DNA of 55,961 nt, taken from a virus. The notes under the pieces are model-generated. The model had not been told where the DNA came from and searched no databases. It saw only the letters and a list, made by a program, of their open reading frames with translations. Below are positions 24,003-33,895 of the stretch, piece by piece. The number at the start of each line of letters is the position of its first letter. The first letter of the stretch is position 1. Location of the stretch: IMG/VR virus record IMGVR_UViG_3300008954_001859, positions 1 through 55,961 of that record, one strand, 5' to 3'. The translations under genes and the position numbers were made by a program.

Positions 24003-24703
24003 GTGTTTTATGGGACAACCTTATATCATTACAAGATGAATTTATAAAAAAATTTGATGATGTAGGTGTTGAAATATTTGAACCGGGTATGGATCATTTC
24101 AACCAACCTGGATGGATGAATAGAGTATGGCAAACCGAGTCAACTAGACGTTGCCATATAGATGTTGTGGATGTTCGTGATACAAAGAAATTATGGATGA
24201 TGCACGTTTGTATTTTTCCTAATTTAGATAATACTAGTCCAATATTTGGCTTTGATGTTATATCAGGTAAAAATAAAATGACAGGAGCTTTCCATGATTT
24301 TTCTGCAACAACAGATAAGAATCATTTTATGATACAGTGGTTTGCCGATTCTGTTTCCAGTTTTGTTCCTAGTAAAAAGAGGTCTTTGCCTGAATGGGCC
24401 TTAAATATATTTTCTCCTTCTATGATTGCTGCTAGTAATGTTAATACAGAAGCAGAATCATTAGATATTATAATGCTAACATTAAAAAACTTAAATTATT
24501 ATTTTGATAATGTATCAGAATCTAATGGAAGGGGAATTGTTCAAGAAGTATCTGAACGCCAAAATTATTATTGTGACAACCAAAAAAAGAATCCACATAC
24601 CCCAAAGGTAATGAAGTCTTTAGGGTTGGATGAAGAAGATGTGAATTTGTTTTGCTCAGATATTTTGTTTCCCCGTATAAATATTGAGCATGATATATCT
24701 TGA
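23999..24703 (+). CDS. pcyX: Ferredoxin-dependent bilin reductase, PcyX-like
   Basis: A 234-residue protein, the usual size for the PcyA/PebS/PcyX family. [18 protein letters not shown] and [18 protein letters not shown] (about residues 67-102) match the family core. His69 and Asp86 are 17 residues apart, the same spacing as the catalytic His88 and Asp105 of PcyA. The enzyme reduces biliverdin with electrons from ferredoxin. Enzymes of this type from uncultured oceanic phages (PcyX) have been reported to make phycoerythrobilin despite resembling PcyA. The gene overlaps its neighbours at both ends, between heme oxygenase and ALA synthase. I cannot tell from sequence alone whether the product is phycoerythrobilin or phycocyanobilin. 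No ferredoxin gene is visible in the window. Confidence 0.85.
   Translation: MSVLWDNLISLQDEFIKKFDDVGVEIFEPGMDHFNQPGWMNRVWQTESTRRCHIDVVDVRDTKKLWMMHVCIFPNLDNTSPIFGFDVISGKNKMTGAFHDFSATTDKNHFMIQWFADSVSSFVPSKKRSLPEWALNIFSPSMIAASNVNTEAESLDIIMLTLKNLNYYFDNVSESNGRGIVQEVSERQNYYCDNQKKNPHTPKVMKSLGLDEEDVNLFCSDILFPRINIEHDIS
24676..24683 (+). promoter_or_regulatory. Internal TATAAATA box before ALA synthase
   Basis: An exact TATAAATA lies in the 3' end of the bilin reductase gene, six bases before the ATG at 24690. If used like a T4 late promoter, the transcript would start at or within one base of the ATG and be leaderless. It also encodes Ile-Asn within the reductase, so chance is possible. Confidence 0.4.
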
Positions 24704-25880
24704 TAAATTTCAGGAAATTATAGAAGGCCTTAAAGAAGAAGGCAACTATAGAGTTTTTAATGATATCCTCAGAGAACGTGGTAAATTTCCGCAAGCAATA
24801 TGGTATTCCAAATACGCTGTTAAACGAATAGTTAATTGGTGTTCAAATGATTATTTGGGCATGGGTCAACACCGTTATGTTATAGATGCAATGCGAACAG
24901 CATTGGAGAGTTCTGGTGCTGGTTCAGGCGGAACAAGAAACATATCAGGCACCACACATTATCATGTTGCTTTAGAACAAGAGTTAGCAGAATTGCACCA
25001 AAAAGAAGCCGCTCTGCTTTTTACTTCAGCTTATATTGCAAATTCAGCAACTTTAGAAACTATGGCTAAAGTTTTGCCTGATATTACTTTTATAAGTGAC
25101 AGTATGAACCATGCATCCATTATTCAAGGAATTCGTCACAGTAGAGCTAAGAAAGAAATTTGGAAACATAATGACTTAAAGCATCTTAAAGAATTACTTG
25201 AAAAAACTCCTGATCCTAAATGTGTTGTTTTTGAATCTGTTTATTCTATGGACGGAGATATATGTCCATTAAAAGAAATTGTAGCATTATGTAAAAAATA
25301 TAAAGCTATAACTTTCCTAGATGAAGTTCATGCAGTAGGCTTATATGGAGAAGGTGGTGGCGGTATTACAGAACGTGATGGTGTTGAAGTTGATATAATA
25401 AACGGAACATTAGCTAAAGCGTTTGGAATACAAGGAGGTTATATTGCTGCTGATAAAGATTTTCTAGATGCTATACGAAGTTTATCTTCTGGATTCATAT
25501 TCACCACAAGTATAAGTCCAGTTATATGTGCTGGAGCCTTGACCTCTGTTAAGTATGTTAGAGACCATAACAGCTTAAGGCTTACTATGCAAGAGCGTTC
25601 CCAAAAAACTAAAGAAGAATTGGAACGAAATGGTATAAGCGTAATGAAAAATCCATCACATATTGTTCCTGTTATTATAGGTGATGCAACAAAATGTAAG
25701 AGAATTAGTGATGATTTATTATATAAGGATGGGATTTATGTACAACCTATAAATTATCCTACCGTAGCAAAGGGTACCGAACGATTAAGGTTTACTCCAG
25801 GACCTTTTCATACGGATTTAATGATATATGATATGGTAATTAAGTTGAGGGATGCAATGCGACACAACGAAATTTTATAA
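24690..25880 (+). CDS. hemA: 5-aminolevulinate synthase (Shemin pathway)
   Basis: The ATG at 24690 gives 396 residues, close to alphaproteobacterial ALAS; a TTG two codons earlier is less likely. [27 protein letters not shown] and [20 protein letters not shown] are ALAS signatures. The PLP Schiff-base Lys is K243 in NGTLAKAFG, and D211/H214 in FLDEVHAVG contact the cofactor. It condenses glycine and succinyl-CoA to ALA, the first tetrapyrrole precursor. BioF and glycine C-acetyltransferase are the same fold, but the C-terminal [14 protein letters not shown] segment favours ALAS. It ends the pigment operon and should raise heme supply for the heme oxygenase. Shemin-type genes have been reported in aquatic phage sequences. 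Confidence 0.9.
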   Translation: MIYLDKFQEIIEGLKEEGNYRVFNDILRERGKFPQAIWYSKYAVKRIVNWCSNDYLGMGQHRYVIDAMRTALESSGAGSGGTRNISGTTHYHVALEQELAELHQKEAALLFTSAYIANSATLETMAKVLPDITFISDSMNHASIIQGIRHSRAKKEIWKHNDLKHLKELLEKTPDPKCVVFESVYSMDGDICPLKEIVALCKKYKAITFLDEVHAVGLYGEGGGGITERDGVEVDIINGTLAKAFGIQGGYIAADKDFLDAIRSLSSGFIFTTSISPVICAGALTSVKYVRDHNSLRLTMQERSQKTKEELERNGISVMKNPSHIVPVIIGDATKCKRISDDLLYKDGIYVQPINYPTVAKGTERLRFTPGPFHTDLMIYDMVIKLRDAMRHNEIL

Positions 25881-25883
25881 ATA
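25876..25883 (+). promoter_or_regulatory. T4-type late promoter box overlapping the hemA stop codon
   Basis: An exact TATAAATA contains the TAA stop (25878-25880) of ALA synthase. The next ATG is at 25907 with TTGGAGT as the ribosome binding site. It would start the transcript of the second fibre block. Confidence 0.65.
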
Positions 25884-25906
25884 GTAGCAAAAGAATTGGA
25901 GTTTTT

Positions 25907-26257
25907 ATGTCACTAATTAATAATCTAGTCGTTGAAGCTGATGCAGATTTCTCGGTTTCTGTAGAATTGACAAATGAAGATGCTGATGGAAACATCACAG
26001 TCCTTGATTTAACTGGTTATACCGCTTTAGCTCAAATACGAAAACGATACGGAACTAGCTCCGCATCTGAAACCTTTACTATTGCTTGGCCCGCAGATAG
26101 AACTACTGGGAAATTAGAGCTTGGATTGACTGACACACAAACTGGTAACCTCAAAGACGGTAGATATGTTTGGGATTTACAATTAACCGATTCTTTAGGA
26201 ATTAAAACAAGAACTTTAGAGGGTAGGTTAGTAGTTCAGCCTTCCGTTTCTAGATAG
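25907..26257 (+). CDS. Putative baseplate or fibre-linked beta-sandwich protein
   Basis: A 116-residue protein. The layout FSVSVELTNEDADGNITVLDLTGY, then ALAQIRKRYGTSSASETFTI, then GRYVWDLQLTDSLGIKTRTLEGRLVVQP is the common N-terminal beta-sandwich of phage baseplate upper and fibre-attachment proteins. It would form part of the virion, possibly linking the long fibre at 26506 to the baseplate. It starts its transcription unit behind a late promoter and is followed by a 77-residue protein and the giant fibre. The family name is uncertain. Confidence 0.55.
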   Translation: MSLINNLVVEADADFSVSVELTNEDADGNITVLDLTGYTALAQIRKRYGTSSASETFTIAWPADRTTGKLELGLTDTQTGNLKDGRYVWDLQLTDSLGIKTRTLEGRLVVQPSVSR

Positions 26258-26272
26258 GGAGAATAAAGGGAT

Positions 26273-26506
26273 ATGGCTACTAGTTCATCTGGTACTACAC
26301 TAAAAGCAAAAGTAGTAAAGTCACAATTAAAGCTTAGAACTTTAACGGATTCTAATTTTGGCACATTATCAGCTGCTGATGATAATAAAGTTGTGTTTTA
26401 TGATGCAGCAACAGACTCTTGGAAATTGAAGGACCTTATCACAGACGTAGATTATACGGTTCTTACATCTACAGGCTCTATTGTGTTTGATGGGGGAACA
26501 TTTTAA
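26273..26506 (+). CDS. Small fibre-cluster structural protein
   Basis: A 77-residue protein whose stop overlaps the first base of the giant fibre gene. It is Thr- and Ser-rich with LRTLTDSNFGTLSAADDN and ends TSTGSIVFDGGTF; the last few residues resemble the ending of the giant fibre itself (VIDGGTY). No family is recognised. Its position and the tight coupling suggest a fibre assembly partner or tip-like peptide. Confidence 0.5.
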   Translation: MATSSSGTTLKAKVVKSQLKLRTLTDSNFGTLSAADDNKVVFYDAATDSWKLKDLITDVDYTVLTSTGSIVFDGGTF

Positions 26507-29500
26507 TGCCCACTATATCAAAATTTCTAATAAAAAGGTCTTCCGGAAATACAGCTCCTACCGATTTAAAATCGGGGGAAATAGCTTATACATGGGGAGG
26601 TGCTACAGCATCTAACGGCGGCCAAAGATTTTTTATTGGTGCAGGAGATGAGTATCCTACAGGCCCCGGCGGAGAATTAGAAGCTGAATTTGTACATACA
26701 ATTGGTGGTAAGTATTTCACCGATTTGTTAGATCATATTCGAGGACAAGTTTCTCCAGATTCTGCTTTAATAGTTGATGAAGATAAAAAATTAAACGAGC
26801 TTAGGGTTGATAGGGTAACTATAGATGGAAATAATGTCGGTATCTTCCATGAATATACCTCAGGCGGACACTTAAACATTGATGCTCAAGGCACACAAAA
26901 TCTAAATCTAGGAACACTTACAAGCGGTTCTGTTGTTAAGATTGGTAATGCAACTTCAGAAACTACTGTTCAAGATAATCTCACAATTGCTGGAGATTTG
27001 ACAGTTTCTGGCAGTTCTCTTTTCTCTGGTGATTTAGCCCTTTCTGGTGCTGTAGATATTACTGGTGACCTTGATGTTGATAATATCAATTTAAATGGCA
27101 ATGCTATTACAACTACGACAGGTGCATTATCTATAGACCCTAACGGCACTAATGCTTTACAGTTAGGAACAGCAACTAGTGGTTCTGTAATTTCAATTGG
27201 TCATTCCGTATCAGAAACAACTATCAATGATAATCTAACCGTTACTGGAGATTTGATTGTTAATGGTACCCAAACAACTCTTAATGTTGCAACCATTACA
27301 GTAGACGATAAGAATTTAGAATTATCGGCAGTAGATACTCCTACTGACGGTATAGCGGATGGCGGTGGTATCACCCTTAAAGGCACTACAGACAAAACTA
27401 TACTTTGGCAAAATGCTGATAATAGATGGCATTTCAATCAAGGTATTGATATAGATTCTGGTGATCTTATTGTTGATGGCACAACAACATTAAATTCAGA
27501 TTTAGATTTTAATTCTTCAAATATTGATGTTTCAACACAAGCAACAGATATTAATATTATTGATAACAGTGCTACAGCTCTTACTATTTCTGAAGGTGTT
27601 ACAAATTATGCTGTATTTCATACCACAGATTCCGGTGAGAAAATACAATTTCTTAAAGATGTAGATATAGATTCTAATGTAGAAATTTCAGGTACCCTTA
27701 CAGTTGAAGGATTATCAACTCTTAATGGCGGCACATTAACTTTTGGTGATGCCGACACAGATAATGTGGTGTTTGGTGCTGATGTTAATTCTAATATTAT
27801 ACCCAATTCAGACAGCACATTCGACTTAGGTACCGCCACAAAAGAATGGAGAAATATCTATATTGACGGCACAGCTCACATTGATACATTAGATGTAGAT
27901 GAGAACGCGGCCATAACAGGCACGTTAGGAGTTACTGGTGCTACTACTCTAAGTTCCACATTAGGTGTGACTGGTGTTTCGACACTAAACGACCAATTAA
28001 ATGTTAATGCTCCTGTGGAGATAGCAGGTGCAAGTTCGTTTATACATCTACCAGATGATACAGAAATTTATATAGGAACAAGTAATGATTTATCTTTTTA
28101 CCATGATGCTACGGATTCCTATATTACAAACAAAACAGGCTCATTAAAAATTGCTACAGAAACTTCTGGTGTTCCTGTTTCAATAGGTCATGGAACATCA
28201 GAAACTACTATCAATGATAATCTCACAGTATCAGGTAATGCAACCGTAACCGGCAATCTTACCGTTGAAGGATTATCAACACTCAATGGTGGCACATTAA
28301 CACTAGGTGATGCTGCTACAGATAATGTGGTGTTTGGTGCTGATGTTAATTCTAATATCATTCCTAATACAGATGGTGCTTATGATTTAGGTGCTGCTAC
28401 ACAAGAATGGAAAGATTTATATTTAGATGGCACAGCCCATATTGATACGTTAGATGTTGATGTTAATGCTACAGTTGCTGGTACATTAGGAGTAACTGGT
28501 GCTACTACTCTAAGTTCCACATTAGGTGTTACTGGTGCTACCACACTGAGCGATACATTAGATGTTACTGGTGCTACAGGTATAGACGGCGACTTTGACA
28601 TTAATACAAATAAATTTAATGTTGCTGCAAGTTCAGGTGATACTGACATTGCTGGTACATTAGACGTTGTTGGTGCTACAGGTATAGATGGTGATTTTGA
28701 TATTAACACCACTAAGTTTACTATTGCAGCTGCAACTGGTAATACAGATACCGCTGGTACATTAGGTGTTACTGGTGCTACCACACTGAGCGATACATTA
28801 GATGTTACTGGTGCTACTACACTGAACGACACATTAGATGTTACTGGTGTAATCACGACAACAACTCATGTTGATATGCCAGATAACGCTAATATTAAAT
28901 TAGGTACAGGCGACGACTTACAGCTGTACCATGATGCTACAGATTCCTATATTACAAACACAACGGGCTCATTAAAAATTGCTACAGAAACTTCTGGTGT
29001 TCCTATTTCAATAGGCCACGGAACATCAGAAACAACAGTTAATGACAATTTAAATGTTGCCGGCAATTTAGATGTAACAGGAAATGCAACCGTAACCGGC
29101 AATCTTACCGTCGAAGGGCTTTCAACTCTTAATGGCGGCACACTAACTCTTGGTGATGCCGATACAGATAACGTGGTCTTTGGTGCTGATGTTAATTCTA
29201 ATATCATTCCAAATACAGACGGTGCTTATGATTTAGGTTCAGCAACTCAAGAATGGAAAGACCTCTATATAGATGGTACAGCACACATTGATGATTTAGA
29301 TGTTGACAATAACGCTACTGTTGCTGGTACATTAGGGGTAACTGGTGCTACTACATTAAGTGATACTCTAGATGTTACAGGGGTAATTTCAGCAACAACT
29401 CATGTCGATCTACCAGACAATGCAAACCTCAAGTTAGGTACTGGTGATGATTTACAACTCTACCATGACGGTACAGATTCGCATATTGACAATACTACAG

Positions 29501-32148
29501 GAACATTAAATATTGCTACTGCAACTTCTGGTGGTCCTGTGTCGATTGGCCACACGGTGTCAGAAACTACCATCAATGATAACTTAACCGTTACAGGTGA
29601 TGCTACAATCAATGGTGCTACATTAGACGTTAATGCTGATGTGGAGATTGATGGTACATCAACAATAACTGGTGCTGTAGATATTACAGGTGATCTTGAT
29701 GTTGATAATCTCAATCTTAATGGTAATACAATCATATCAACAGACACTAATGGTCACATTAATCTCACACCAGATGGTTCTGGTACAGTTATAGTTGAAA
29801 GTGCTGTTCTTAATACAGATGTTGCTGGTACTGCTGTTTTAGATGACGATACTTTTGCAACTGCATCAAGTACAACCCTTGCTACATCCGAAAGTATTAA
29901 AACATACGTTGACACACAGATTACAGCTGAAGATTTAGACCTTACTACAGACAGTGGCACAATAGCTATTGACTTAGACTCTGAAACGCTATCTATTGTT
30001 GGTGGTGAAGGTGTAGATACTTCTGCTACAGGAAACATTGTAACTATAACCGGCGAAGATGCTAGCACGTCTAATAAGGGTGTGGCATCCTTTGATGCAA
30101 CACATTTCGATGTTACGGCCGGGGCAGTAAATATACAGGCTGATGCTATTGATGATACTCTTATTGATTGGGGTACAGGTACAAATCAGGTCAGCACAGA
30201 TGATGTACCAGAAGGTGCAAGTAATCTTTGGTATACAGATGAACGTGTTGATGACCGTGTAAGTAACCTAGTTGTTGATGGTGAAGGTATCACCACAACT
30301 TATAACGACAGTGCTGGTACATTTACCATTGATGCAGAGGACGCTACAGATTCTAACAAGGGTGTGGCATCGTTTGCTAATACTGATTTTACAGTAACAA
30401 CTGGTGCAGTTGGTATTAAGGCACTTGGTGTATCTAATGCACAACTTGCTGGTTCGATTGAGAATGCTAAACTAGTCAATTCTACTATAGTATTGGGTAG
30501 TGATACAGTTAATCTTGGCGATACGATTACAGATGTTAATGGTCTAACACAATTAGATGTAGACAACATTAGAATAGATACCAACACGATTAGTTCTACA
30601 GATGCAAATGGAGATATTGTATTAGATCCTAATGGAACTGGATCAGTAGATGTTAACAGTGCAAGAATTATTAATCTTGCAGAACCAACTCAAACAACGG
30701 ATGCTGTTACTAAACAATATGTCGATGCAGTAAAGAGTGGTCTTGATATTAAAGATTCTGTAAGAATGGCTACAACAGCTGATTTGTCGGGCACATATGC
30801 TAACGGCACATCTGGTGTTGGTGCAACATTGACTAACAATAGTACCCAGGCTGCATTTGCAGTAGATGGTGTTACAGCATCTCTTAATGATAGAGTGCTG
30901 GTTAAAGATCAGACTGCACAGGCTGAGAATGGTATCTATACAGTAACAACACTTGGTGATGGTTCTACAAATTGGGTATTGACTAGAGCTACAGATGCTG
31001 ATGGTGATCCATCACAAGAACTAGATGGTGGAACATTTGTATTTGTTGAAGAAGGTACCATTGGACAAGATAATGGATACACATTTACTCATAATGGTGT
31101 ACCAACAATCGGAACGACTGCTCTACCAGTAGCGCAGTTCTCTGGTGCAGGACAAGTAATTGCTGGTGATGCATTAACCAAAACAGGTAACACATTAGAT
31201 GTTGCAGTAGATAATGCATCTATTGAAGTTGTTGCTGATGCGTTGCAAGTTAAGGCCTTAGGTGTAACTAATTCAATGCTTACTGGTTCTATTGATAATA
31301 ATAAATTATCTAATAGTTCAGTAACAATAAACAGTCATTCACTGTCCTTGGGTGGCACATTAACACTAGATACAGATGATTTTGCTGAGGGTACAAACAT
31401 ATTCTTCACTAATGAAAGGGTTGATGACCGCATTAATTCTTTGGTACAAGATGGTGAAGGTATTACCACAACATATGATGATGTTGCCAATACATTCACA
31501 ATAGCTGCTGAAGATGCTACAGACACTAATAAAGGTGTTGCATCGTTTGCCAGTGGGGACTTTGCAGTAACAACTGGTGCAGTTGCGATTAAGTCCTCTG
31601 GTGTTGATAACGCACAGTTGGCTAATGATTCTGTTACTATTAACGGTAACGTTATTGCATTGGGTGGTACATTAACTCTAGATTCTGATGATATTGCTCA
31701 GGGCTCTACAAACTTATATACAAGTCCAGAAGCTATTGATGATCGGGTATCTCAGTTGGTACAAGATGGTGAAGGTATTACTACAACATATGATGATGCA
31801 GCTAATACATTTACGATTGCAGCTGAAGATGCTACAGACACTAATAAGGGTATTGCTACGTTTAACACGGCAGATTTTAGTGTAACTAGTGGTGATGTTA
31901 CTATTAAGAGTTTAGGTGTAACAAATGCCCAACTTGCAGGTAATATAGACTTAACTACGAAGGTAACAGGCACTCTGCCAATGTCAGAGGGTGGTACTGG
32001 AGTCACTACATTAACAGCTAATGGTATCCTTTATGGTAACAATGGTACGGATATACAAGCAACAGCAGAAGGAACAGATGGTTACTTCTTATATTCAAAC
32101 TCTGGGACTCCAGATTGGACTAATGTAATAGATGGTGGAACATATTAA
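26506..32148 (+). CDS. Giant repetitive tail fibre, 1880 residues
   Basis: The N terminus (KFLIKRSSGNTAPTDLKSGE, then HTIGGKYFTDLLDH) is the attachment module of fibre proteins in marine T4-like phages. Residues about 130-1100 are built from short beta repeats of the type LxVTGATTLSxTLDVTGATTL and SETTINDNLTVTGD, which would form a long trimeric shaft. From about 1200 to 1700, units such as DDRVSxLVxDGEGITTTYxD and SNKGVASFxxxDF alternate. The end, TLPMSEGGTGVTTLTANGIL followed by ILYGNNGTDIQ, resembles many phage fibre tips. It is probably the main long tail fibre. Long antisense open frames across this region are a by-product of the repeats. Confidence 0.8.
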   Translation: MPTISKFLIKRSSGNTAPTDLKSGEIAYTWGGATASNGGQRFFIGAGDEYPTGPGGELEAEFVHTIGGKYFTDLLDHIRGQVSPDSALIVDEDKKLNELRVDRVTIDGNNVGIFHEYTSGGHLNIDAQGTQNLNLGTLTSGSVVKIGNATSETTVQDNLTIAGDLTVSGSSLFSGDLALSGAVDITGDLDVDNINLNGNAITTTTGALSIDPNGTNALQLGTATSGSVISIGHSVSETTINDNLTVTGDLIVNGTQTTLNVATITVDDKNLELSAVDTPTDGIADGGGITLKGTTDKTILWQNADNRWHFNQGIDIDSGDLIVDGTTTLNSDLDFNSSNIDVSTQATDINIIDNSATALTISEGVTNYAVFHTTDSGEKIQFLKDVDIDSNVEISGTLTVEGLSTLNGGTLTFGDADTDNVVFGADVNSNIIPNSDSTFDLGTATKEWRNIYIDGTAHIDTLDVDENAAITGTLGVTGATTLSSTLGVTGVSTLNDQLNVNAPVEIAGASSFIHLPDDTEIYIGTSNDLSFYHDATDSYITNKTGSLKIATETSGVPVSIGHGTSETTINDNLTVSGNATVTGNLTVEGLSTLNGGTLTLGDAATDNVVFGADVNSNIIPNTDGAYDLGAATQEWKDLYLDGTAHIDTLDVDVNATVAGTLGVTGATTLSSTLGVTGATTLSDTLDVTGATGIDGDFDINTNKFNVAASSGDTDIAGTLDVVGATGIDGDFDINTTKFTIAAATGNTDTAGTLGVTGATTLSDTLDVTGATTLNDTLDVTGVITTTTHVDMPDNANIKLGTGDDLQLYHDATDSYITNTTGSLKIATETSGVPISIGHGTSETTVNDNLNVAGNLDVTGNATVTGNLTVEGLSTLNGGTLTLGDADTDNVVFGADVNSNIIPNTDGAYDLGSATQEWKDLYIDGTAHIDDLDVDNNATVAGTLGVTGATTLSDTLDVTGVISATTHVDLPDNANLKLGTGDDLQLYHDGTDSHIDNTTGTLNIATATSGGPVSIGHTVSETTINDNLTVTGDATINGATLDVNADVEIDGTSTITGAVDITGDLDVDNLNLNGNTIISTDTNGHINLTPDGSGTVIVESAVLNTDVAGTAVLDDDTFATASSTTLATSESIKTYVDTQITAEDLDLTTDSGTIAIDLDSETLSIVGGEGVDTSATGNIVTITGEDASTSNKGVASFDATHFDVTAGAVNIQADAIDDTLIDWGTGTNQVSTDDVPEGASNLWYTDERVDDRVSNLVVDGEGITTTYNDSAGTFTIDAEDATDSNKGVASFANTDFTVTTGAVGIKALGVSNAQLAGSIENAKLVNSTIVLGSDTVNLGDTITDVNGLTQLDVDNIRIDTNTISSTDANGDIVLDPNGTGSVDVNSARIINLAEPTQTTDAVTKQYVDAVKSGLDIKDSVRMATTADLSGTYANGTSGVGATLTNNSTQAAFAVDGVTASLNDRVLVKDQTAQAENGIYTVTTLGDGSTNWVLTRATDADGDPSQELDGGTFVFVEEGTIGQDNGYTFTHNGVPTIGTTALPVAQFSGAGQVIAGDALTKTGNTLDVAVDNASIEVVADALQVKALGVTNSMLTGSIDNNKLSNSSVTINSHSLSLGGTLTLDTDDFAEGTNIFFTNERVDDRINSLVQDGEGITTTYDDVANTFTIAAEDATDTNKGVASFASGDFAVTTGAVAIKSSGVDNAQLANDSVTINGNVIALGGTLTLDSDDIAQGSTNLYTSPEAIDDRVSQLVQDGEGITTTYDDAANTFTIAAEDATDTNKGIATFNTADFSVTSGDVTIKSLGVTNAQLAGNIDLTTKVTGTLPMSEGGTGVTTLTANGILYGNNGTDIQATAEGTDGYFLYSNSGTPDWTNVIDGGTY
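27000..29750 (+). repeat. Shaft repeats and three long cassette copies in the giant fibre
   Basis: Short units ending in GVTGATTLSxTL recur many times. A longer cassette, TVEGLSTLNGGTL followed by NVVFGADVNSNIIPN, occurs three times, starting near 27700, 28260 and 29105, with strongly similar DNA. Such near-identical repeats allow recombination that would shorten or lengthen the shaft. Confidence 0.75.
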
Positions 32149-32963
32149 TGGCTATACCAAATTCTAAATCTACATTGAAGGATTGGTGCTTGCGAAAATT
32201 AGGAGCACCTGTTTTAGAAATTAATGTTGATGACGATCAGGTCGATGATCGGATTGATGAAGCGCTTCAATACTTTTATACTTTTCAGTATAGTGGTATG
32301 GAGCGTGTATATCTTAAACATTTAATTACAGAAGCTGATGTTGCTAGATCCGGTACAGATGAAACGGAAACTTCAACTGATATATCGGATTCAGGAATAA
32401 CAACAGATTGGAAAACAGGGAAGGGATTTTTAGTAATGCCTGATGCGGTTCAAAGTGTGTTAAGAGTTCTGCCGTTTAGTGATAGAGGCAATCTTAATAT
32501 GTTTGATGTTCGTTATCAGTTAAGATTAAATGACCTCTATGATTTTTCATCCGAATCAGTTATCCACTATCAAATGACCATGTGGCATTTAGATTATTTG
32601 GATATGATTTTAATAGGAGAAAAGCCTTTACAGTTTAATACTCATAAGAATAGGCTTTATATTAATATGGATTGGGGTGATGATGTTCAGGTAGGAGAGC
32701 ATATCATTATAGAATGTTATCGAAAATTAGATCCTACAACCTGGACAGACGTATATGATAATTTATGGCTAAAAAAATATACAACAGCTCTCATAAAGAA
32801 ACAGTGGGGTGAGAATCTTATTAAGTTTCAAGGAGTAACAATGTTGGGCGGAGTTTCCATGAACGGTGAAACGATATATAATGAGGCTAAGGAGACAATT
32901 CAAAAATTAGAAGATGAATCAAGAACTACTTGGGAAGAACCACTCCACTTTGACATTGGTTAA
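32148..32963 (+). CDS. 13: Neck protein, T4 gp13-like
   Basis: A 271-residue protein overlapping the fibre stop by one base. The N terminus KSTLKDWCLRKLGAPVLEIN followed by an acidic DDDQVDDRIDEALQYFYTFQY is typical of gp13 in marine T4-like phages, as is CYRKLDPTTWTDVYDNLWLKKYTTALIKKQWG. In T4, gp13 and gp14 close the filled head and form the collar to which the tail joins. The gene begins the classic 13-14-15-16-17 order, which supports the call. Confidence 0.85.
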   Translation: MAIPNSKSTLKDWCLRKLGAPVLEINVDDDQVDDRIDEALQYFYTFQYSGMERVYLKHLITEADVARSGTDETETSTDISDSGITTDWKTGKGFLVMPDAVQSVLRVLPFSDRGNLNMFDVRYQLRLNDLYDFSSESVIHYQMTMWHLDYLDMILIGEKPLQFNTHKNRLYINMDWGDDVQVGEHIIIECYRKLDPTTWTDVYDNLWLKKYTTALIKKQWGENLIKFQGVTMLGGVSMNGETIYNEAKETIQKLEDESRTTWEEPLHFDIG

Positions 32964-32968
32964 AAACT

Positions 32969-33895
32969 GTGCCTACTACAAATTTATATTTCTCTAAAGG
33001 GACGACCAATGAACAATTGCTTTATGAAGATTTAGTAATTGAAGCGTTGCAGATATACGGACATGAAGTTTATTATATACCTAGAATCCTTGTAAATGAA
33101 GATGATCTCTTGGGAGAAGATACTCTTAGTAAATTTGAAAGCGCTTATCCCATGGAAATGTGGATGGAAACTCCAGAAGGTTATCAAGGCGAAAAGGAAA
33201 TTATTACAAGGTTTGGTCTGGAGATACGAGATGAAACCATATTTGTGGTTTCTCGTAGACGTTGGGAAGATATTTTAATTGCAGCATCAGGTACAGGGTC
33301 ATCCACAGCTCTAACAGATACGGAATATTTAGATGGTATTCTTGGGACTGGGAGGCCGAATGAAGGAGATTTAGTATGGCACCCAGAAGTAAAAAAATTA
33401 TTTGAAATAAGTTTTGTAGACCATGATGATCCATTTTATCAGATAGATAATCTCCCTGTATATAAATTATACTGTAGAACTTATGAATATTCAAGTGAAG
33501 CAATTGATACTGGAATTTCTGAAATTGATAATGTTGAAGAAGCCCACACACTTGATCCTAGAAATTGGCATCTTGTTGGCGAAAGTCCATTCACATATAA
33601 CGAGGCAATTCGCTTGGAAGCAGGAACAGATATAACTAGTACCGGACTAATAATAGATGAAACCGATGGTGATAATATAATTTGTGAAGATGAAGTTGGT
33701 GTTGATTCTATTCTTTATGAAGATGATGAAGGTGATGAATACTATATAATATTAGAGAACTTTAAAATGGAAGAACAAATGCCACAAGCGGATAATGATT
33801 TCTTTGAAGATGAAGCTATAGGGACCGAATCTATAGATGGAATACTTGATTTCAGTGAGAAGAATCCTTTTGGTGAACCTACGGAGGGTATGTGA
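32969..33895 (+). CDS. 14: Neck protein, T4 gp14-like
   Basis: A 308-residue protein with a GTG start at 32969, six bases after gp13. The N terminus TNLYFSKGTTNEQLLYEDLV and YYIPRILVNEDDLLGED are typical of gp14 homologues in marine phages; a stretch of acidic residues fills the last third. It forms the neck with gp13. The stop overlaps the next start. The GTG start may reduce expression relative to gp13; I see no better start. Confidence 0.85.
   Translation: MPTTNLYFSKGTTNEQLLYEDLVIEALQIYGHEVYYIPRILVNEDDLLGEDTLSKFESAYPMEMWMETPEGYQGEKEIITRFGLEIRDETIFVVSRRRWEDILIAASGTGSSTALTDTEYLDGILGTGRPNEGDLVWHPEVKKLFEISFVDHDDPFYQIDNLPVYKLYCRTYEYSSEAIDTGISEIDNVEEAHTLDPRNWHLVGESPFTYNEAIRLEAGTDITSTGLIIDETDGDNIICEDEVGVDSILYEDDEGDEYYIILENFKMEEQMPQADNDFFEDEAIGTESIDGILDFSEKNPFGEPTEGM

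Noticed and set aside
24684-25880. BioF or glycine C-acetyltransferase identity for the PLP enzyme
   Set aside because: The [19 protein letters not shown] and [14 protein letters not shown] blocks match 5-aminolevulinate synthase, and the neighbours are tetrapyrrole enzymes.
28380-28856. Long minus-strand open frames across the giant fibre gene, several above 80 residues
   Set aside because: They mirror the Thr/Ala/Val-rich repeats of the plus strand, are low-complexity Val/Ser/Pro strings without ribosome binding sites, and overlap a clearly real fibre gene.
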